A stretch of DNA of 64,000 nt from Xanthomonas sp. Leaf148 (GTDB taxonomy: Bacteria; Pseudomonadota; Gammaproteobacteria; Xanthomonadales; Xanthomonadaceae): positions 1,315,118 through 1,379,117 of the forward strand of contig NZ_LMOP01000008.1 of the NCBI RefSeq assembly GCF_001423585.1. Direction: 5' to 3'. A model generated the notes under the pieces. It had not been told where the DNA came from and did not search any database. It worked only from the letters and a program-made list of their open reading frames with translations. Positions 24,505 to 33,471 of the stretch are shown here, in pieces. Numbering within the stretch: the first letter of the stretch is position 1; every line of letters starts with the position of its first letter. Position numbers and translations under genes: made by a program.

Positions 24505-26346
24505 TCAGTTCTTCGGCTTGATCCACACCTGCTGTTTCAGGCCGCGCACGCTGGGGTTGGCGGTGCTTTCCAGGTCGAACACCACCACGCTGTTATCGCC
24601 CTTGCGCTGGAACGGGGCGGGGAAATACAGCGCGGTCTGCGGGCCGATGGACCAATGCCGGCCGAGATTGACGCCGTTGGCCCAGGCGATGCCCTTGCCG
24701 AAGCCGTGCATGTCCAGATAGGTGTCGGTGGGCGTGCCGATGCGCAGGCTGCCGCGATGGAACGCCGGGCCGTCCACGGGCTTGCGGGTCCAGCCGCGGA
24801 TGCTGTCGGGCGAGCGCATCGGTAGCGGGAAGGCCTGCCAGCCTGTGAGCTGCTGGTTGTCCAGTAGCACCGGGTCGACCAGGCCGGCGCGGCCATCTGC
24901 CATGCGCGTGCCGTAGTTGATGCGGCCGCTGTTTTCGACCAAAACGTCCAGCGTGTGTTCGCCCGCCGGGATGTCCACGTCGGTGGAGACCTGCTGCAGC
25001 CGACGTTCGACACTGCCGACCGGCTTCTGATCGACATACACCCGCGCCAGATCGCGCACCTCGCCCAGATACAGCGCGCCCTTGCGCGGGCCGGTGATGG
25101 TGGTGCGGTAGAGGATGTAGCCGTAATCCTGGCCAAAATGTTCCATCGGTTGCGGGGTGTCGATGGCGATTGGTGCGGGCAGGTTGTCCCACAGCGACGC
25201 GGATTCGCGCAGTTGGGTGTCCGGTAGTGCGGCCATGGCGATCGGTGCCGGCAACGCGGGCGGTTGCACGCCGGTGACGCGTGCGATGGCATCGCGCATC
25301 AATGCGAACTTGGGCGTGGGCTGGCCTGCTTCGTCGAGGATGGCGTCGTAGTCGTAGCTGGTGGTCTGCGACGCGTAATGGTCGCTGGGATTGCCCTGGA
25401 AATTGGCGCCATTCATGAAGCCGAAACTGGTGCCGCCGATGAACATGTAGAGGTTGGCCGAGTGGCCCTGGCGCAGGATCCACTCCAGTTCTTCGGTCTG
25501 CTGTTTGGCATTGGTGCTGGCGTGCGGCGTGCCCCAATGGTCGAACCAGCCGGCCCAGTATTCGCCGACCATGCGCGGTTGCTCGGGGCGGAACTTGATC
25601 AGTTTGTCGAACGCGCTCTTGGCTTCGCCTGGCGCAAAATTCACCACCGCCAAGGTGTCCGGCAGGGTGCCGTTGGCGAGCATGTCGGCACCGTCGGAGG
25701 TGAACAGTAGCGCCTTGTCGAAGCCGGCCTTGACGAACATGGCGCGGTTGTCTGCCATGTAGGCGTGGTCGTCGTCGTAGGAGCCGTACTCGTTTTCTAC
25801 CTGCACGGCGATGATGGGGCCGCCGTTGTGGTTGAGCAGCGGTTGCACCTGTTTTGCCACTGCATCCAGGTACGCCTGGCTGGCGCCGAGAAAGCGCGGG
25901 TCGCGGCTACGCACGCGGATGTTGTCCTTGCCAAACAACCACGCGGGATAACCGCCGGCTTCCCATTCGGCGCAGACGTAAGGGCCGGGGCGCAGGATGA
26001 CGTTGAGGCCTTGCGCCGCGGCTTCGCGGACGAAGGCCGCCACGTCGTTATTGCCGGCAAAATTGAACTGGCCTTGTTGCGGTTCGACCAGGTTCCAGAA
26101 CACGTAGGTCTCCACCGTGTTCAAGCCGAGCGCGCGCGCCTTTTGAAGACGGTCCTTCCAGTACGCGCGTGGAATGCGCTGAAAATGGATGGCGCCGGAG
26201 AGGATCTGATACGGCTTGCCGTCGCGGACGAACTGCGTGCCCTGCGTGCCGACGCTGGGCCAACGCTCGGTGTCGGCGGCAATGGCGGTGACGGGAAGCG
26301 CGAACGCGAGGGCCAGGACGAGGGGGCTGAGGGTGGTGCGCAACAT
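24505..26346 (-). CDS. nixL: GH35 beta-galactosidase (N-glycan cluster)
   Basis: 613 aa, exported (signal LALAFALPVTAIAA). The GH35 barrel signatures are visible: SGAIHFQRIPRAYW, GLNTVETYVFWNLVEP, RPGPYVCAEWEAGG, the acid/base Glu186 in VENEYGS, and the nucleophile Glu262 in MVGEYWAGWFDHW. Beta-sandwich domains follow. ATG 26346 fits the signal peptide; a frame open upstream to 26724 is only repeat DNA. In the X. campestris N-glycan cluster, NixL is the GH35 enzyme and would remove beta-1,3-galactose of Lewis-a antennae. It is last in the GH125-GH92-GH35 run. Symbol assigned from order and family. Confidence 0.9.
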   Translation of the reverse strand: MLRTTLSPLVLALAFALPVTAIAADTERWPSVGTQGTQFVRDGKPYQILSGAIHFQRIPRAYWKDRLQKARALGLNTVETYVFWNLVEPQQGQFNFAGNNDVAAFVREAAAQGLNVILRPGPYVCAEWEAGGYPAWLFGKDNIRVRSRDPRFLGASQAYLDAVAKQVQPLLNHNGGPIIAVQVENEYGSYDDDHAYMADNRAMFVKAGFDKALLFTSDGADMLANGTLPDTLAVVNFAPGEAKSAFDKLIKFRPEQPRMVGEYWAGWFDHWGTPHASTNAKQQTEELEWILRQGHSANLYMFIGGTSFGFMNGANFQGNPSDHYASQTTSYDYDAILDEAGQPTPKFALMRDAIARVTGVQPPALPAPIAMAALPDTQLRESASLWDNLPAPIAIDTPQPMEHFGQDYGYILYRTTITGPRKGALYLGEVRDLARVYVDQKPVGSVERRLQQVSTDVDIPAGEHTLDVLVENSGRINYGTRMADGRAGLVDPVLLDNQQLTGWQAFPLPMRSPDSIRGWTRKPVDGPAFHRGSLRIGTPTDTYLDMHGFGKGIAWANGVNLGRHWSIGPQTALYFPAPFQRKGDNSVVVFDLESTANPSVRGLKQQVWIKPKN

Positions 26347-26434
26347 GGGCGATTCTCGGCGGTGACGAGTGACGAGTGACGAGTGGAGATGGCGGCAGCG
26401 GTGCTTTTTTTGCGTGAGGCCGCTTGCGTGTTGG

Positions 26435-26564
26435 CCCTCATCCGCCCTTCGGGCACCTTCTCCCGCATGCGGGAGAAGGGAAAGGCAAGATTCCCGCTTA
26501 CGGGAGAAGGGAGAAGCAAGCCTCCCGCTTACGGGAGAAGGGAAGGGCATGCTCCCGCTGCGGT
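26435..26564. repeat. Palindromic repeat copy 4 with 30-31 bp tandem units
   Basis: Starts with CCTCATCCGCCCTTCGGGCACC, then about three and a half direct repeats of a 30-31 base unit of the form TCCCGCTTACGGGAGAAGGG with a variable tail. Each unit is a small hairpin. It fills the GH92-GH35 gap. Confidence 0.85.
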
Positions 26565-26587
26565 GAGCGCGACGCCAGGGAAGTGCG

Positions 26588-28930
26588 TTATGCGAACGAC
26601 GGCGGCAAATCCTCCTTGTTCGCACCGAAGGCTGGATTGGGCTTGGCACCCATGGTGAATTCCAGCGTGCCGCCGGCAGCCAGATCGGCGTGACGCAGCC
26701 AGGCGCGATTGATCGGCTTGCCATTCCACGTCAGCGATTGCACATAGACATTTTGTGCGCTGGTGTTATTGGCCACGATGCGCAGCGTGCGGCCCTTGCC
26801 CACATCCAGTTCTGCGCGCTTGAACAACGGGCTGCCGACGATGTAGTTGCCGCTGACCGGGTCCACCGCATACAGGCCCAGTGCGCTGAGGACGAACCAG
26901 GCGCTCATCTGCCCACAATCTTCATTGCCGGACAGGCCATTGCGCGCGTCGTGGTATTGCTCGCGCAGCAAGCGGCGCACCATCGCCTGGGTTTTATACG
27001 GTTGGCCTGCATAGGCGAACAGATAGGCCACGTGGTGGCTGGGCTCGTTGCCGTGCGCGTACTGGCCGACCAGGCCGTCGATATCCGGCGGCGCATCGGC
27101 CGGCAGTTCGGAACTGGTGGAAAACAGTTCGTCGAGCTTGGCGACGAAGCCATCGCGGCCGCCGTACAGCTCCATGTAACCGTACAGGTCATGCTGATTG
27201 AGGAAGGTGGCCTGCCAGGCGTTGGATTCGGTGAAATCGCGCCACTTGGCGATGTGGCCCATGCCGCGCGGGTCGAACGGTTTTGCCCAGCTGCCGTCTT
27301 CCAGGCGCGCCTGCACAAAGCCGCTGTCGCGATTGAACACGTTGCGGTAGTTGCGCGAGCGTTTGCGCAACGCGCGTGCATCGTCCACCGCGCCGGCGGC
27401 CTGCGCCAGGTGCGCGCAGGCCCAGTCGTCATAGGCGTATTCGAGGGTGCGGCTGACCGCTTCGTCCACCTTGTCGGCGGGGATGTAGCCCAGCGTGCGG
27501 TAGTACGCCAGGCCGTGGGTGGTGTCGTCCATCGCGCGTTTGCGGTAGGCCGGCCACGCGGCGGCGTAGTCGATGCCGGTAAAGCCCTTGGCGTGCGCTT
27601 CGGCCAGCACCACGGCGGAGTGGTAGCCGATCATGCAGCCGGTTTCCACGCCCTGCAGCGGCCAGATGCCGACGCCGTCCGGGCATTCGTTGGCGCCGCG
27701 CACCAGGCATTGCACCAGGTCGGGCACGCGCTCGGGCTGCACCAGGGTGAGCAGCGGATGCGCGGCGCGGTAGGTGTCCCACAACGAGTAAGTGCTGTAG
27801 TTGTTGTAGCCCTTGGGCGCGGTGTGGATCTGCAGGTCCATGCCGCGGTACCGGTTGTCCACGTCGCTGAAGAGCGTGGGTGCGAGCAGGCTGTGATACA
27901 GGCCGGTGTAGAAGATGCGGCGTTGCGCATCGTCATCGCTGTCGATGCGCACACGACCCAGTTCTTTTTCCCAGGTCGCCACGGCTTGCGCATGCACGCG
28001 TGCGAAGTCGAAGTCCGGTAGCTCAGCGTCGAGATTGGCCAGCGCGTTGTCGGCGCTGACGGCAGAGATGCCGACCTTGATCAGCAGCGGGGCCTCGGAG
28101 GCATCCGGGAAGTGCAGCGCAGCCTTGAGATGGGTGCCATCGAGGCTACGGGTGTCGGCTGCCAGCGACTGGTCTTCGTTGTACAGCTGCACGCGTGCAA
28201 ACGGCCGCGAGAGCCGCATGGCGAAGTAGATGTAGCGCCCCTTAGCCCACTGGTAGACGCGGCGCCCGCCGGTGAGGGTTTGCGCGTCGACCACGCGTAA
28301 CTGTGCATCGCTGACGCGGGTGGGAATGCCCGGTTTGTCCTGCATGCCGTGGCACAGGTCGAGCAGTACGTGCGCCGGCTTGCCCTTGGGAAAGTGGTAA
28401 CGGTGCAGGCCTGCACGTGCGGTGGCGGTGAGCTCGGCATGCACGCCGCTGTCCTTGAGTCGCACGCGGTAATAGCCGGGCGAGGCGGCTTCGTCGCTAT
28501 GATCGAAGCGCGAGCGGTAACCGGCATCCGGGTTATCCAGCGAGCCAGGCACCAGCTTGACCTCGCCGGTGGCGGGCACCAGTAGAAAATCCAGCATGTC
28601 GCCGATACCGGTGCCGGACAGATGCGTGTGCGAAAAGCCCATGATCGAGCCATCGGACTCGTGATAGCCCGAGCACGAATCCCACACCGCGTTGTAGGTG
28701 TCCGGGCTCAGCTGCACCATGCCGAACGGTAGCGTGGCGCCGGGAAAGGTATGGCCATGACCACCGGTGCCGATGAATACATCGACATGGCGGGTGAGCT
28801 CGGCACGCGTGCGCGCATCGGCGGGCAGCGCGTAGTTGCCGCCGCGTGCGCGTGCTGCGCCGGGCAGGCCCACGCTGCCGAACAATGCTGCAGCGATGGC
28901 GCCTTGGAGAAAACCGCGTCGTGTTGCCAT
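26588..28930 (-). CDS. nixK: GH92 alpha-mannosidase
   Basis: 780 aa. GH92 enzymes are calcium-dependent inverting exo-alpha-mannosidases. Family signatures are clear: VDVFIGTGGHGHTFPGATLPFGMVQ, the HTHLSGTG motif, GYHSAVVLAEAHAKG, and GNEDCGQMSAWFVLSALG. The N-terminus TRRGFLQGAIAAALFGSVG is a twin-arginine signal, so export is expected. X. campestris NixK (GH92) removes the alpha-1,3-mannose, which opens the glycan to the GH3 xylosidase. It is preceded by GH125 and followed by GH35, all on one strand. Confidence 0.94.
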   Translation of the reverse strand: MATRRGFLQGAIAAALFGSVGLPGAARARGGNYALPADARTRAELTRHVDVFIGTGGHGHTFPGATLPFGMVQLSPDTYNAVWDSCSGYHESDGSIMGFSHTHLSGTGIGDMLDFLLVPATGEVKLVPGSLDNPDAGYRSRFDHSDEAASPGYYRVRLKDSGVHAELTATARAGLHRYHFPKGKPAHVLLDLCHGMQDKPGIPTRVSDAQLRVVDAQTLTGGRRVYQWAKGRYIYFAMRLSRPFARVQLYNEDQSLAADTRSLDGTHLKAALHFPDASEAPLLIKVGISAVSADNALANLDAELPDFDFARVHAQAVATWEKELGRVRIDSDDDAQRRIFYTGLYHSLLAPTLFSDVDNRYRGMDLQIHTAPKGYNNYSTYSLWDTYRAAHPLLTLVQPERVPDLVQCLVRGANECPDGVGIWPLQGVETGCMIGYHSAVVLAEAHAKGFTGIDYAAAWPAYRKRAMDDTTHGLAYYRTLGYIPADKVDEAVSRTLEYAYDDWACAHLAQAAGAVDDARALRKRSRNYRNVFNRDSGFVQARLEDGSWAKPFDPRGMGHIAKWRDFTESNAWQATFLNQHDLYGYMELYGGRDGFVAKLDELFSTSSELPADAPPDIDGLVGQYAHGNEPSHHVAYLFAYAGQPYKTQAMVRRLLREQYHDARNGLSGNEDCGQMSAWFVLSALGLYAVDPVSGNYIVGSPLFKRAELDVGKGRTLRIVANNTSAQNVYVQSLTWNGKPINRAWLRHADLAAGGTLEFTMGAKPNPAFGANKEDLPPSFA

Positions 28931-28969
28931 GGGGTGTTGTCTCTGAATGTACGGGCCGATGCCGGGGCA

Positions 28970-29015
28970 CCCTCATCCGCCCTTCGGGCACCTTCTCCCG
29001 CAGGCGGGAGAAGGA
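28970..29015. repeat. Palindromic intergenic repeat, copy 5
   Basis: CCTCATCCGCCCTTCGGGCACC then TTCTCCCGCAGGCGGGAGAAGG, giving two hairpins in the GH125-GH92 gap. Confidence 0.85.
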
Positions 29016-29030
29016 CGGAATCCAGCGCTT

Positions 29031-29130
29031 TGGATAGCAATCAAGCGCTTCTAGTAGCAATCAAGCGCTTCGGATAGCAATCAAGCGCTTCGAGTAGCAA
29101 TCAGGTGCTTCGGATAGCAATCAAGCGCTG
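29031..29130. repeat. Five tandem 20-bp units (ATAGCAATCAAGCGCTT type)
   Basis: Five consecutive 20-base units ending in AGCAATCAAGCGCTT(C/G), differing mainly at the first four bases (GGAT or TAGT/GAGT alternating). AAGCGCTT inside each unit is self-complementary. It lies directly before the 3' end of the GH125 gene. Confidence 0.92.
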
Positions 29131-29138
29131 CGCGGTGT

Positions 29139-30602
29139 TCAGGCGCTGCGCAGCAATTGGGGTTTGCGTTGATGCAAATCGATGATCAGTTCGCCGAACA
29201 AGGTATTGGCCCAGGCGAACCAGTCGCGGGTAAACGTGCTCGGGGTGTCCTTGTCGAACGCTTCGTGCATGAAGCCGGTGCCGGCGTGTGTGGTCTTGAG
29301 CCACTGCAGGCATTGGCGCAATTGCGCGTCGTCGTCGCTGACCAGCGCGTATTGCACGATGGACATCGGCCAGATGGTGCCCATGCCGCTGTGCGGGCTG
29401 CCGACGCCTTCGGCCGCGGTGCCGCGCGAAAAATAGGGGTTGCGTTCGCTCCAGGCCAGCTGGCGTGTACGCAAAAATACCGGGTCGCGCCGATCGCAGC
29501 AGCCCAGGTACGCCAGGCTGAGCAGGCCGGGGGCGTTGGCGTCGTCGATAAACAACTGGTTGCCGAAGCCGTCCACTTCGAAGGCCCAATAGGCTTGCCC
29601 ATCGGTATCGCGCAACTGCCCGAACTGGCGCGTTGCGGTTTCCACTTCATCGGCCAGTGCGGTGCACTCGGCGGCGAAGGCGGTGTCGCGATGCAACGCG
29701 TTGCTCATCGTCGCCAACTGCCGCAGCGAGGCCACCGCAAACAGGTTGGCCGGTACGAACAACGGAAACACGCAGGCATCGTCGGACGGACGGAACATCG
29801 AGTGGATCATGCCGTTGGGTTTGGTCGGTTGGCCGTAGCCTTCCAGCACCAGGGTTTCGGTGGCCAGCGGGGAGGGGCGCTGGAACACGTACGGGCCGCG
29901 ATTGTCCTTGCGCTGTTGTTCGCGGAAGGTTTTGACCACTACGTGCATCGCCTCGCGCCAGTCGTCGTCGAACGGAGCGGTGTCGCCGGTGGCGCGCCAG
30001 TATTCGTGCGCGATGCGAATGGGGTAGCACAGCGAATCGATTTCCCACTTGCGCTCGCCCACGCCGGGCTTCATTTCGGTGATGTCGTTGAGCGACCACT
30101 TCAGGCGCTGGGTCTGGCCATCGGGCAGGAAGGCGTTGGCATACGGGTCGAGCCGGATGCACGCGGCCTGGCGTTGGATCAGGCCATGGAACATGCGCCG
30201 TAACGCGGGGTCGCGCTTGGCCAACGGCACGTACGGATGCACCTGTGCGGACGAATCGCGCAGCCACATCGCATGGATGTCGCCGGTGATGACGAAGGTG
30301 TCCGGCTTGCCGTTGCGGGTGCCGGTTTCCACCGTGGTGTCGAGCGTGTTGGGGTAGCAGTTCTCGAACAGCCAGGCCAGTTCCGGGTCGGCAATCTGCG
30401 CCTTGATCTGCACGATCTGCTGCTCGACCGCCTTGCTGACGAAGCGGCGCTGCGCCTTGGGCGGGCGCTTGCTGACGAAGGCGCCGCCGGCCGTGGAAGC
30501 GCCGGCGGCAGGCGCTGCCGCGAACGCGGGCAGGGCGCTGGCCAGCAGGCCGGCACCGGCGCTGGCGCCCATTAGCTGAAGGATGTCGCGGCGGGTATGC
30601 AT
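29139..30602 (-). CDS. nixJ: GH125 exo-alpha-1,6-mannosidase
   Basis: 487 aa with a twin-arginine-type signal (TRRDILQLMGASAGAGLLASALPAFA). The GH125 core is seen as DIHAMWLRDSSAQVHPY, the region containing the proposed acid Asp, then MIHSMFRPSDDACVFPLFVPAN and GMGTIWPMSIVQYAL. In X. campestris NixJ (GH125) removes the alpha-1,6-mannose after GH92 and GH3 have acted. ATG 30602 is preceded by GAGG. The preferred partner genes GH92 and GH35 follow. Upstream lie tandem repeats and then the GH4 gene, instead of GH3 as in the published cluster. Confidence 0.93.
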   Translation of the reverse strand: MHTRRDILQLMGASAGAGLLASALPAFAAAPAAGASTAGGAFVSKRPPKAQRRFVSKAVEQQIVQIKAQIADPELAWLFENCYPNTLDTTVETGTRNGKPDTFVITGDIHAMWLRDSSAQVHPYVPLAKRDPALRRMFHGLIQRQAACIRLDPYANAFLPDGQTQRLKWSLNDITEMKPGVGERKWEIDSLCYPIRIAHEYWRATGDTAPFDDDWREAMHVVVKTFREQQRKDNRGPYVFQRPSPLATETLVLEGYGQPTKPNGMIHSMFRPSDDACVFPLFVPANLFAVASLRQLATMSNALHRDTAFAAECTALADEVETATRQFGQLRDTDGQAYWAFEVDGFGNQLFIDDANAPGLLSLAYLGCCDRRDPVFLRTRQLAWSERNPYFSRGTAAEGVGSPHSGMGTIWPMSIVQYALVSDDDAQLRQCLQWLKTTHAGTGFMHEAFDKDTPSTFTRDWFAWANTLFGELIIDLHQRKPQLLRSA

Positions 30603-30852
30603 GACCTCAAGACTCCATGGATTCGACCTGCGATCCGCATGACGGTGCTCCCTGCGCTGGCGGCTGCGAGACGGCAGCCTGGGCGATGAGACCTATGCAT
30701 GACCAATTCCCGATGACCATACAACGTGTGCGTCGAAACTGCATAGTGCGCTCGCACAATTTTGGGGGTGCGCGCGCCGCCGGATGCCTGCCAGGCCGTG
30801 GCGGCGCGGCTTGGCTGGAACACCTCCGGATAGCGGCGTGGTGCCGGCCACG

Positions 30853-31200
30853 CCGATATCCGCAGGCCGGCTCCATCACCCAGCCGCATGCCCGCGCCAG
30901 TGCGCCGGGCCGGCGCAGTGGCCGTCGTCATGGTCGTGATCGTGCAAGGCGTCCAGCGTCGGTGTGGTGCCGGCAAGCCGACATCCGCAGGTCGGCTCCA
31001 TCACCCAGCCACACGCCCGCGCCAGTGCGCCGGGCCGGCGCACTGGCCGTCGTCATGGTCGTGATCGTGCAAGGCGTCCAGCGTCGGCGTGGTGCCGGCC
31101 AGGCCGATATCCGCAGGCCGGCTCCATCACCCGGCCGCATGCCCGCGCCAGTGTGCCGGGCCGGCGCATTGGCCGTCGTCGTGGTCGTGCCCGAACAAGG
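30853..31200. repeat. Three 125-126 bp tandem repeats at the 3' end of the GH4 gene
   Basis: Marker CCGA(T/C)ATCCGCAGG(C/T)CGG recurs at 30853, 30978 and 31104, each followed by near-identical sequence to about 120 bases. The third copy includes the last codons of the GH4 gene, so the gene's C-terminal coding sequence is repeated twice more downstream. The remainder of the gap 30603-30852 holds no supported gene. Confidence 0.9.
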
Positions 31201-32551
31201 CGTCCAGCAGGCGCTGCGATGGGCCCCACTCGCCGATCGCCGGATGGATCAGCATGGCCTTGCAGGCATCCCGATGGCTGCCGCTGAGCGCGGCGTCGAT
31301 CGCGGCGTGCTCGTAGGCCTTGAACGCACGCACCAGGCCATGCACCGCGTCCGGCAGGGGCGCGGCGGGAATCGGCACGATGCGGTCGCGGTCGATGTCT
31401 GCGGCGATTTCCACCACGTCGTCGTCGGCCAGCTCGGCCATCGCGCCGCGGTTGCGCACGTTGACCACGTGCCGGCCCGGGCGTGCGCCGGTCAATGCGC
31501 TCATCACGTCCACCGCGATGCGGTGATAGCCGGTGCTGGCGCGGAACGGATCCGGCTGCGGCGCCAGATCCGGTGCGAACGCCGAGCCGGCTTCGGCCTC
31601 CAGCTTCATGTACGAGCCGGAGCGCTGCGCCAGGTAGGCAGCATAGGTCTGCACCGCGCCGGCGTTGTCGCCTGCCTCCAGGCGGCTGCGCAGGTCGGCG
31701 ATCAGGCTGCGGTTGAGCCGCTCGATCTCGCCACCGCGGCTGGCCCCGCTGGCGCGCTGGTTGTCCAGGGCGCGGCGGCGTTCGTAGAAGAAATACAGGT
31801 ACTCGGTGGGGATCAGCCGCAACGCGCGCAGCATTTCGAAATCGAACAGCGGCGCCAGATACAGCTGACGCAGGATGGCGTCGTCGTCGAGAATGCGGTC
31901 CATGATGTCCTGCCCGCGCAAACGCACCGCGCGGATCCAGCCCAGGTGATTGAGGCCGACGTAGTCGCACTCCACATCGGCCGCCGGCTCGCCCAGGGCG
32001 CGCGCGATGTTGTGGAACAGCTCCACTGGCGTATCGCAGATGCCGACCACGCGCGCGCGGGTGTGCGCGGTGATGGCCTGGGTGACCAGCCCGGCCGGGT
32101 TGGTGAAGCTGACCAGCCATGCGTCCGGACTCAGCCGCTCGATCATGCGCGCCTGCTCGATCGCCACCGGCACCGTGCGCAGCGCCTTGGCTACGCCGCC
32201 GGGTCCAGTGGTTTCCTGGCCCGAATAACCATGGTCGATGATGGTTTTTTCATCGGAGGCGCGCTGGGCGATGCCGCCGATGCGGATGCTGTTGAGTACG
32301 AAGTGCGCGCCTTCGATGGCCGCTTCCAACGACGTTGCGGCATGCACCTGCAGCGTGCCGCCGGACTCGGCCACGATGGCGCGGCCCATCGCCACCATCA
32401 AGGCCAGCCGCTCCTGGTCGGGGTCGTACAGCACGATCTCGCGGGCGCCGAGTGCTTCGGCGGCTTCGTTGACGCCGTACACCACCAATGGTGTGCGCAC
32501 GCCGCCGCCGCCGATCAAGGTCAGCTTGCGATTGTCGACAGAACTGCTCAT
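31127..32551 (-). CDS. GH4 family (6-phospho-)glycosidase
   Basis: 474 aa NAD-dependent glycosidase. Visible features are the Rossmann start [44 protein letters not shown], the active-site [10 protein letters not shown] and GLNHLGW. The metal-binding Cys-x-x-Pro site reads CDTP. Known variants are CNVP (6-phospho-beta-glucosidases) and CDMP (6-phospho-alpha-glucosidases), so a phosphorylated substrate is likely but the stereochemistry is open. Cytoplasmic, with no signal. It overlaps the PfkB kinase gene by four bases, suggesting that the kinase supplies or uses the phospho-sugar. The C-terminal codons are in a tandem repeat. No PTS gene is nearby. Confidence 0.88.
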   Translation of the reverse strand: MSSSVDNRKLTLIGGGGVRTPLVVYGVNEAAEALGAREIVLYDPDQERLALMVAMGRAIVAESGGTLQVHAATSLEAAIEGAHFVLNSIRIGGIAQRASDEKTIIDHGYSGQETTGPGGVAKALRTVPVAIEQARMIERLSPDAWLVSFTNPAGLVTQAITAHTRARVVGICDTPVELFHNIARALGEPAADVECDYVGLNHLGWIRAVRLRGQDIMDRILDDDAILRQLYLAPLFDFEMLRALRLIPTEYLYFFYERRRALDNQRASGASRGGEIERLNRSLIADLRSRLEAGDNAGAVQTYAAYLAQRSGSYMKLEAEAGSAFAPDLAPQPDPFRASTGYHRIAVDVMSALTGARPGRHVVNVRNRGAMAELADDDVVEIAADIDRDRIVPIPAAPLPDAVHGLVRAFKAYEHAAIDAALSGSHRDACKAMLIHPAIGEWGPSQRLLDALFGHDHDDGQCAGPAHWRGHAAG

Positions 32552-33471
32552 GGAACGTCCTCAGTGGGGGAGAAAAGGGGAGAGAGGGAAACCAGGCCGT
32601 CCAGTGCGCCCAGCGAGCTGCAACACGCCGCGCCGCTGCGGCAGCCGTGCCCGGCGGCTGCATCCAGCGACAGCCCATGCAGGCGCGCGGCGATGAAGCC
32701 GGCATCGAAGGCATCGCCGGCGCCGGTGCTGTCGCGCAGTTGCACCTGGGGGGCGGCAATCAGACGTGCGCCGTCGGCATCGACCACCATCGCGCCGGCA
32801 GCGCCGTGCTTGATCACCGTCTGATGCAGGCCTTGCGCCTGTGCCCAGGCACTGCAGGCGTCGGCGCCGTCGCCGCAGCCCATCAGTGCGGCTTCCTTCT
32901 GGTTGGGCAGGAACCAGGTCACCGCGCTACAGGTTGCACGGTTGGCCGGGTCGGTCAGCCAGGCCGGGCTGAAGCCGACATCCAGCGAGGTGCTGCAGCC
33001 GGCGCGCGCCAGCTGCGGCAATAACGTGCGTGCCACTACGGCCGGCAACGGCAGCGCGAAATGCACATGCGTGGCCGCACACAGGGCGGCGATGGTGTCT
33101 TCGCGCAGCAGTAACGCGGGCAGCTCCGCATTGGCGCCGGCATAGGTGAAGAACGAACGGTCGTCCTGCAGCGAGACGCTGGTGGTCACGCCGGTACCGC
33201 TGGGCGAGTCGATCAGCCCGTCGGCCGAAACGCCAAAGTCGCCCAGGCGCTGCACGAACAGTGCGCGATCGTGCGCGCCGATCGCACCGATCACACGCAC
33301 GCTGCAGCCCAGTTGCGCCAGTGCGCAGGCGGTGATGACGGTGCCGCCGCCGAGTTCGCGCCGGTAGTGCTGCGCGAACGCTTCTTCGCCCGGTGCCGGC
33401 CAGCGTGCGAAGCCGCTGAAGATATGGTCGAGATATACCTCGCCGACCACCGCGATCTGCGCAGTGCTCAT
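32548..33471 (-). CDS. PfkB-family sugar kinase
   Basis: 307 aa ribokinase-fold kinase. It begins IAVVGEVYLDHIFSGF, has the GGG-type sugar motif ELGGGTVITACALAQLG, and near the end the signature DSTGAGDAFDAGFI with the catalytic Asp and anion hole. Substrate unknown; a hexose or GlcNAc-type sugar released by the neighbouring glycosidases is plausible. Both ends overlap neighbours by four bases (permease stop, GH4 start), so this is a tight operon. I chose ATG 33471 over the upstream start at 33489 because of that overlap and the family N-terminus. Confidence 0.9.
   Translation of the reverse strand: MSTAQIAVVGEVYLDHIFSGFARWPAPGEEAFAQHYRRELGGGTVITACALAQLGCSVRVIGAIGAHDRALFVQRLGDFGVSADGLIDSPSGTGVTTSVSLQDDRSFFTYAGANAELPALLLREDTIAALCAATHVHFALPLPAVVARTLLPQLARAGCSTSLDVGFSPAWLTDPANRATCSAVTWFLPNQKEAALMGCGDGADACSAWAQAQGLHQTVIKHGAAGAMVVDADGARLIAAPQVQLRDSTGAGDAFDAGFIAARLHGLSLDAAAGHGCRSGAACCSSLGALDGLVSLSPLFSPTEDVP

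Noticed and set aside
28970-29130. CRISPR array
   Set aside because: The 20-bp repeats are directly adjacent with no spacers.
30617-32824. 735-codon plus-strand frame opposite GH4
   Set aside because: Antisense shadow running through the tandem repeats and the GH4 gene.
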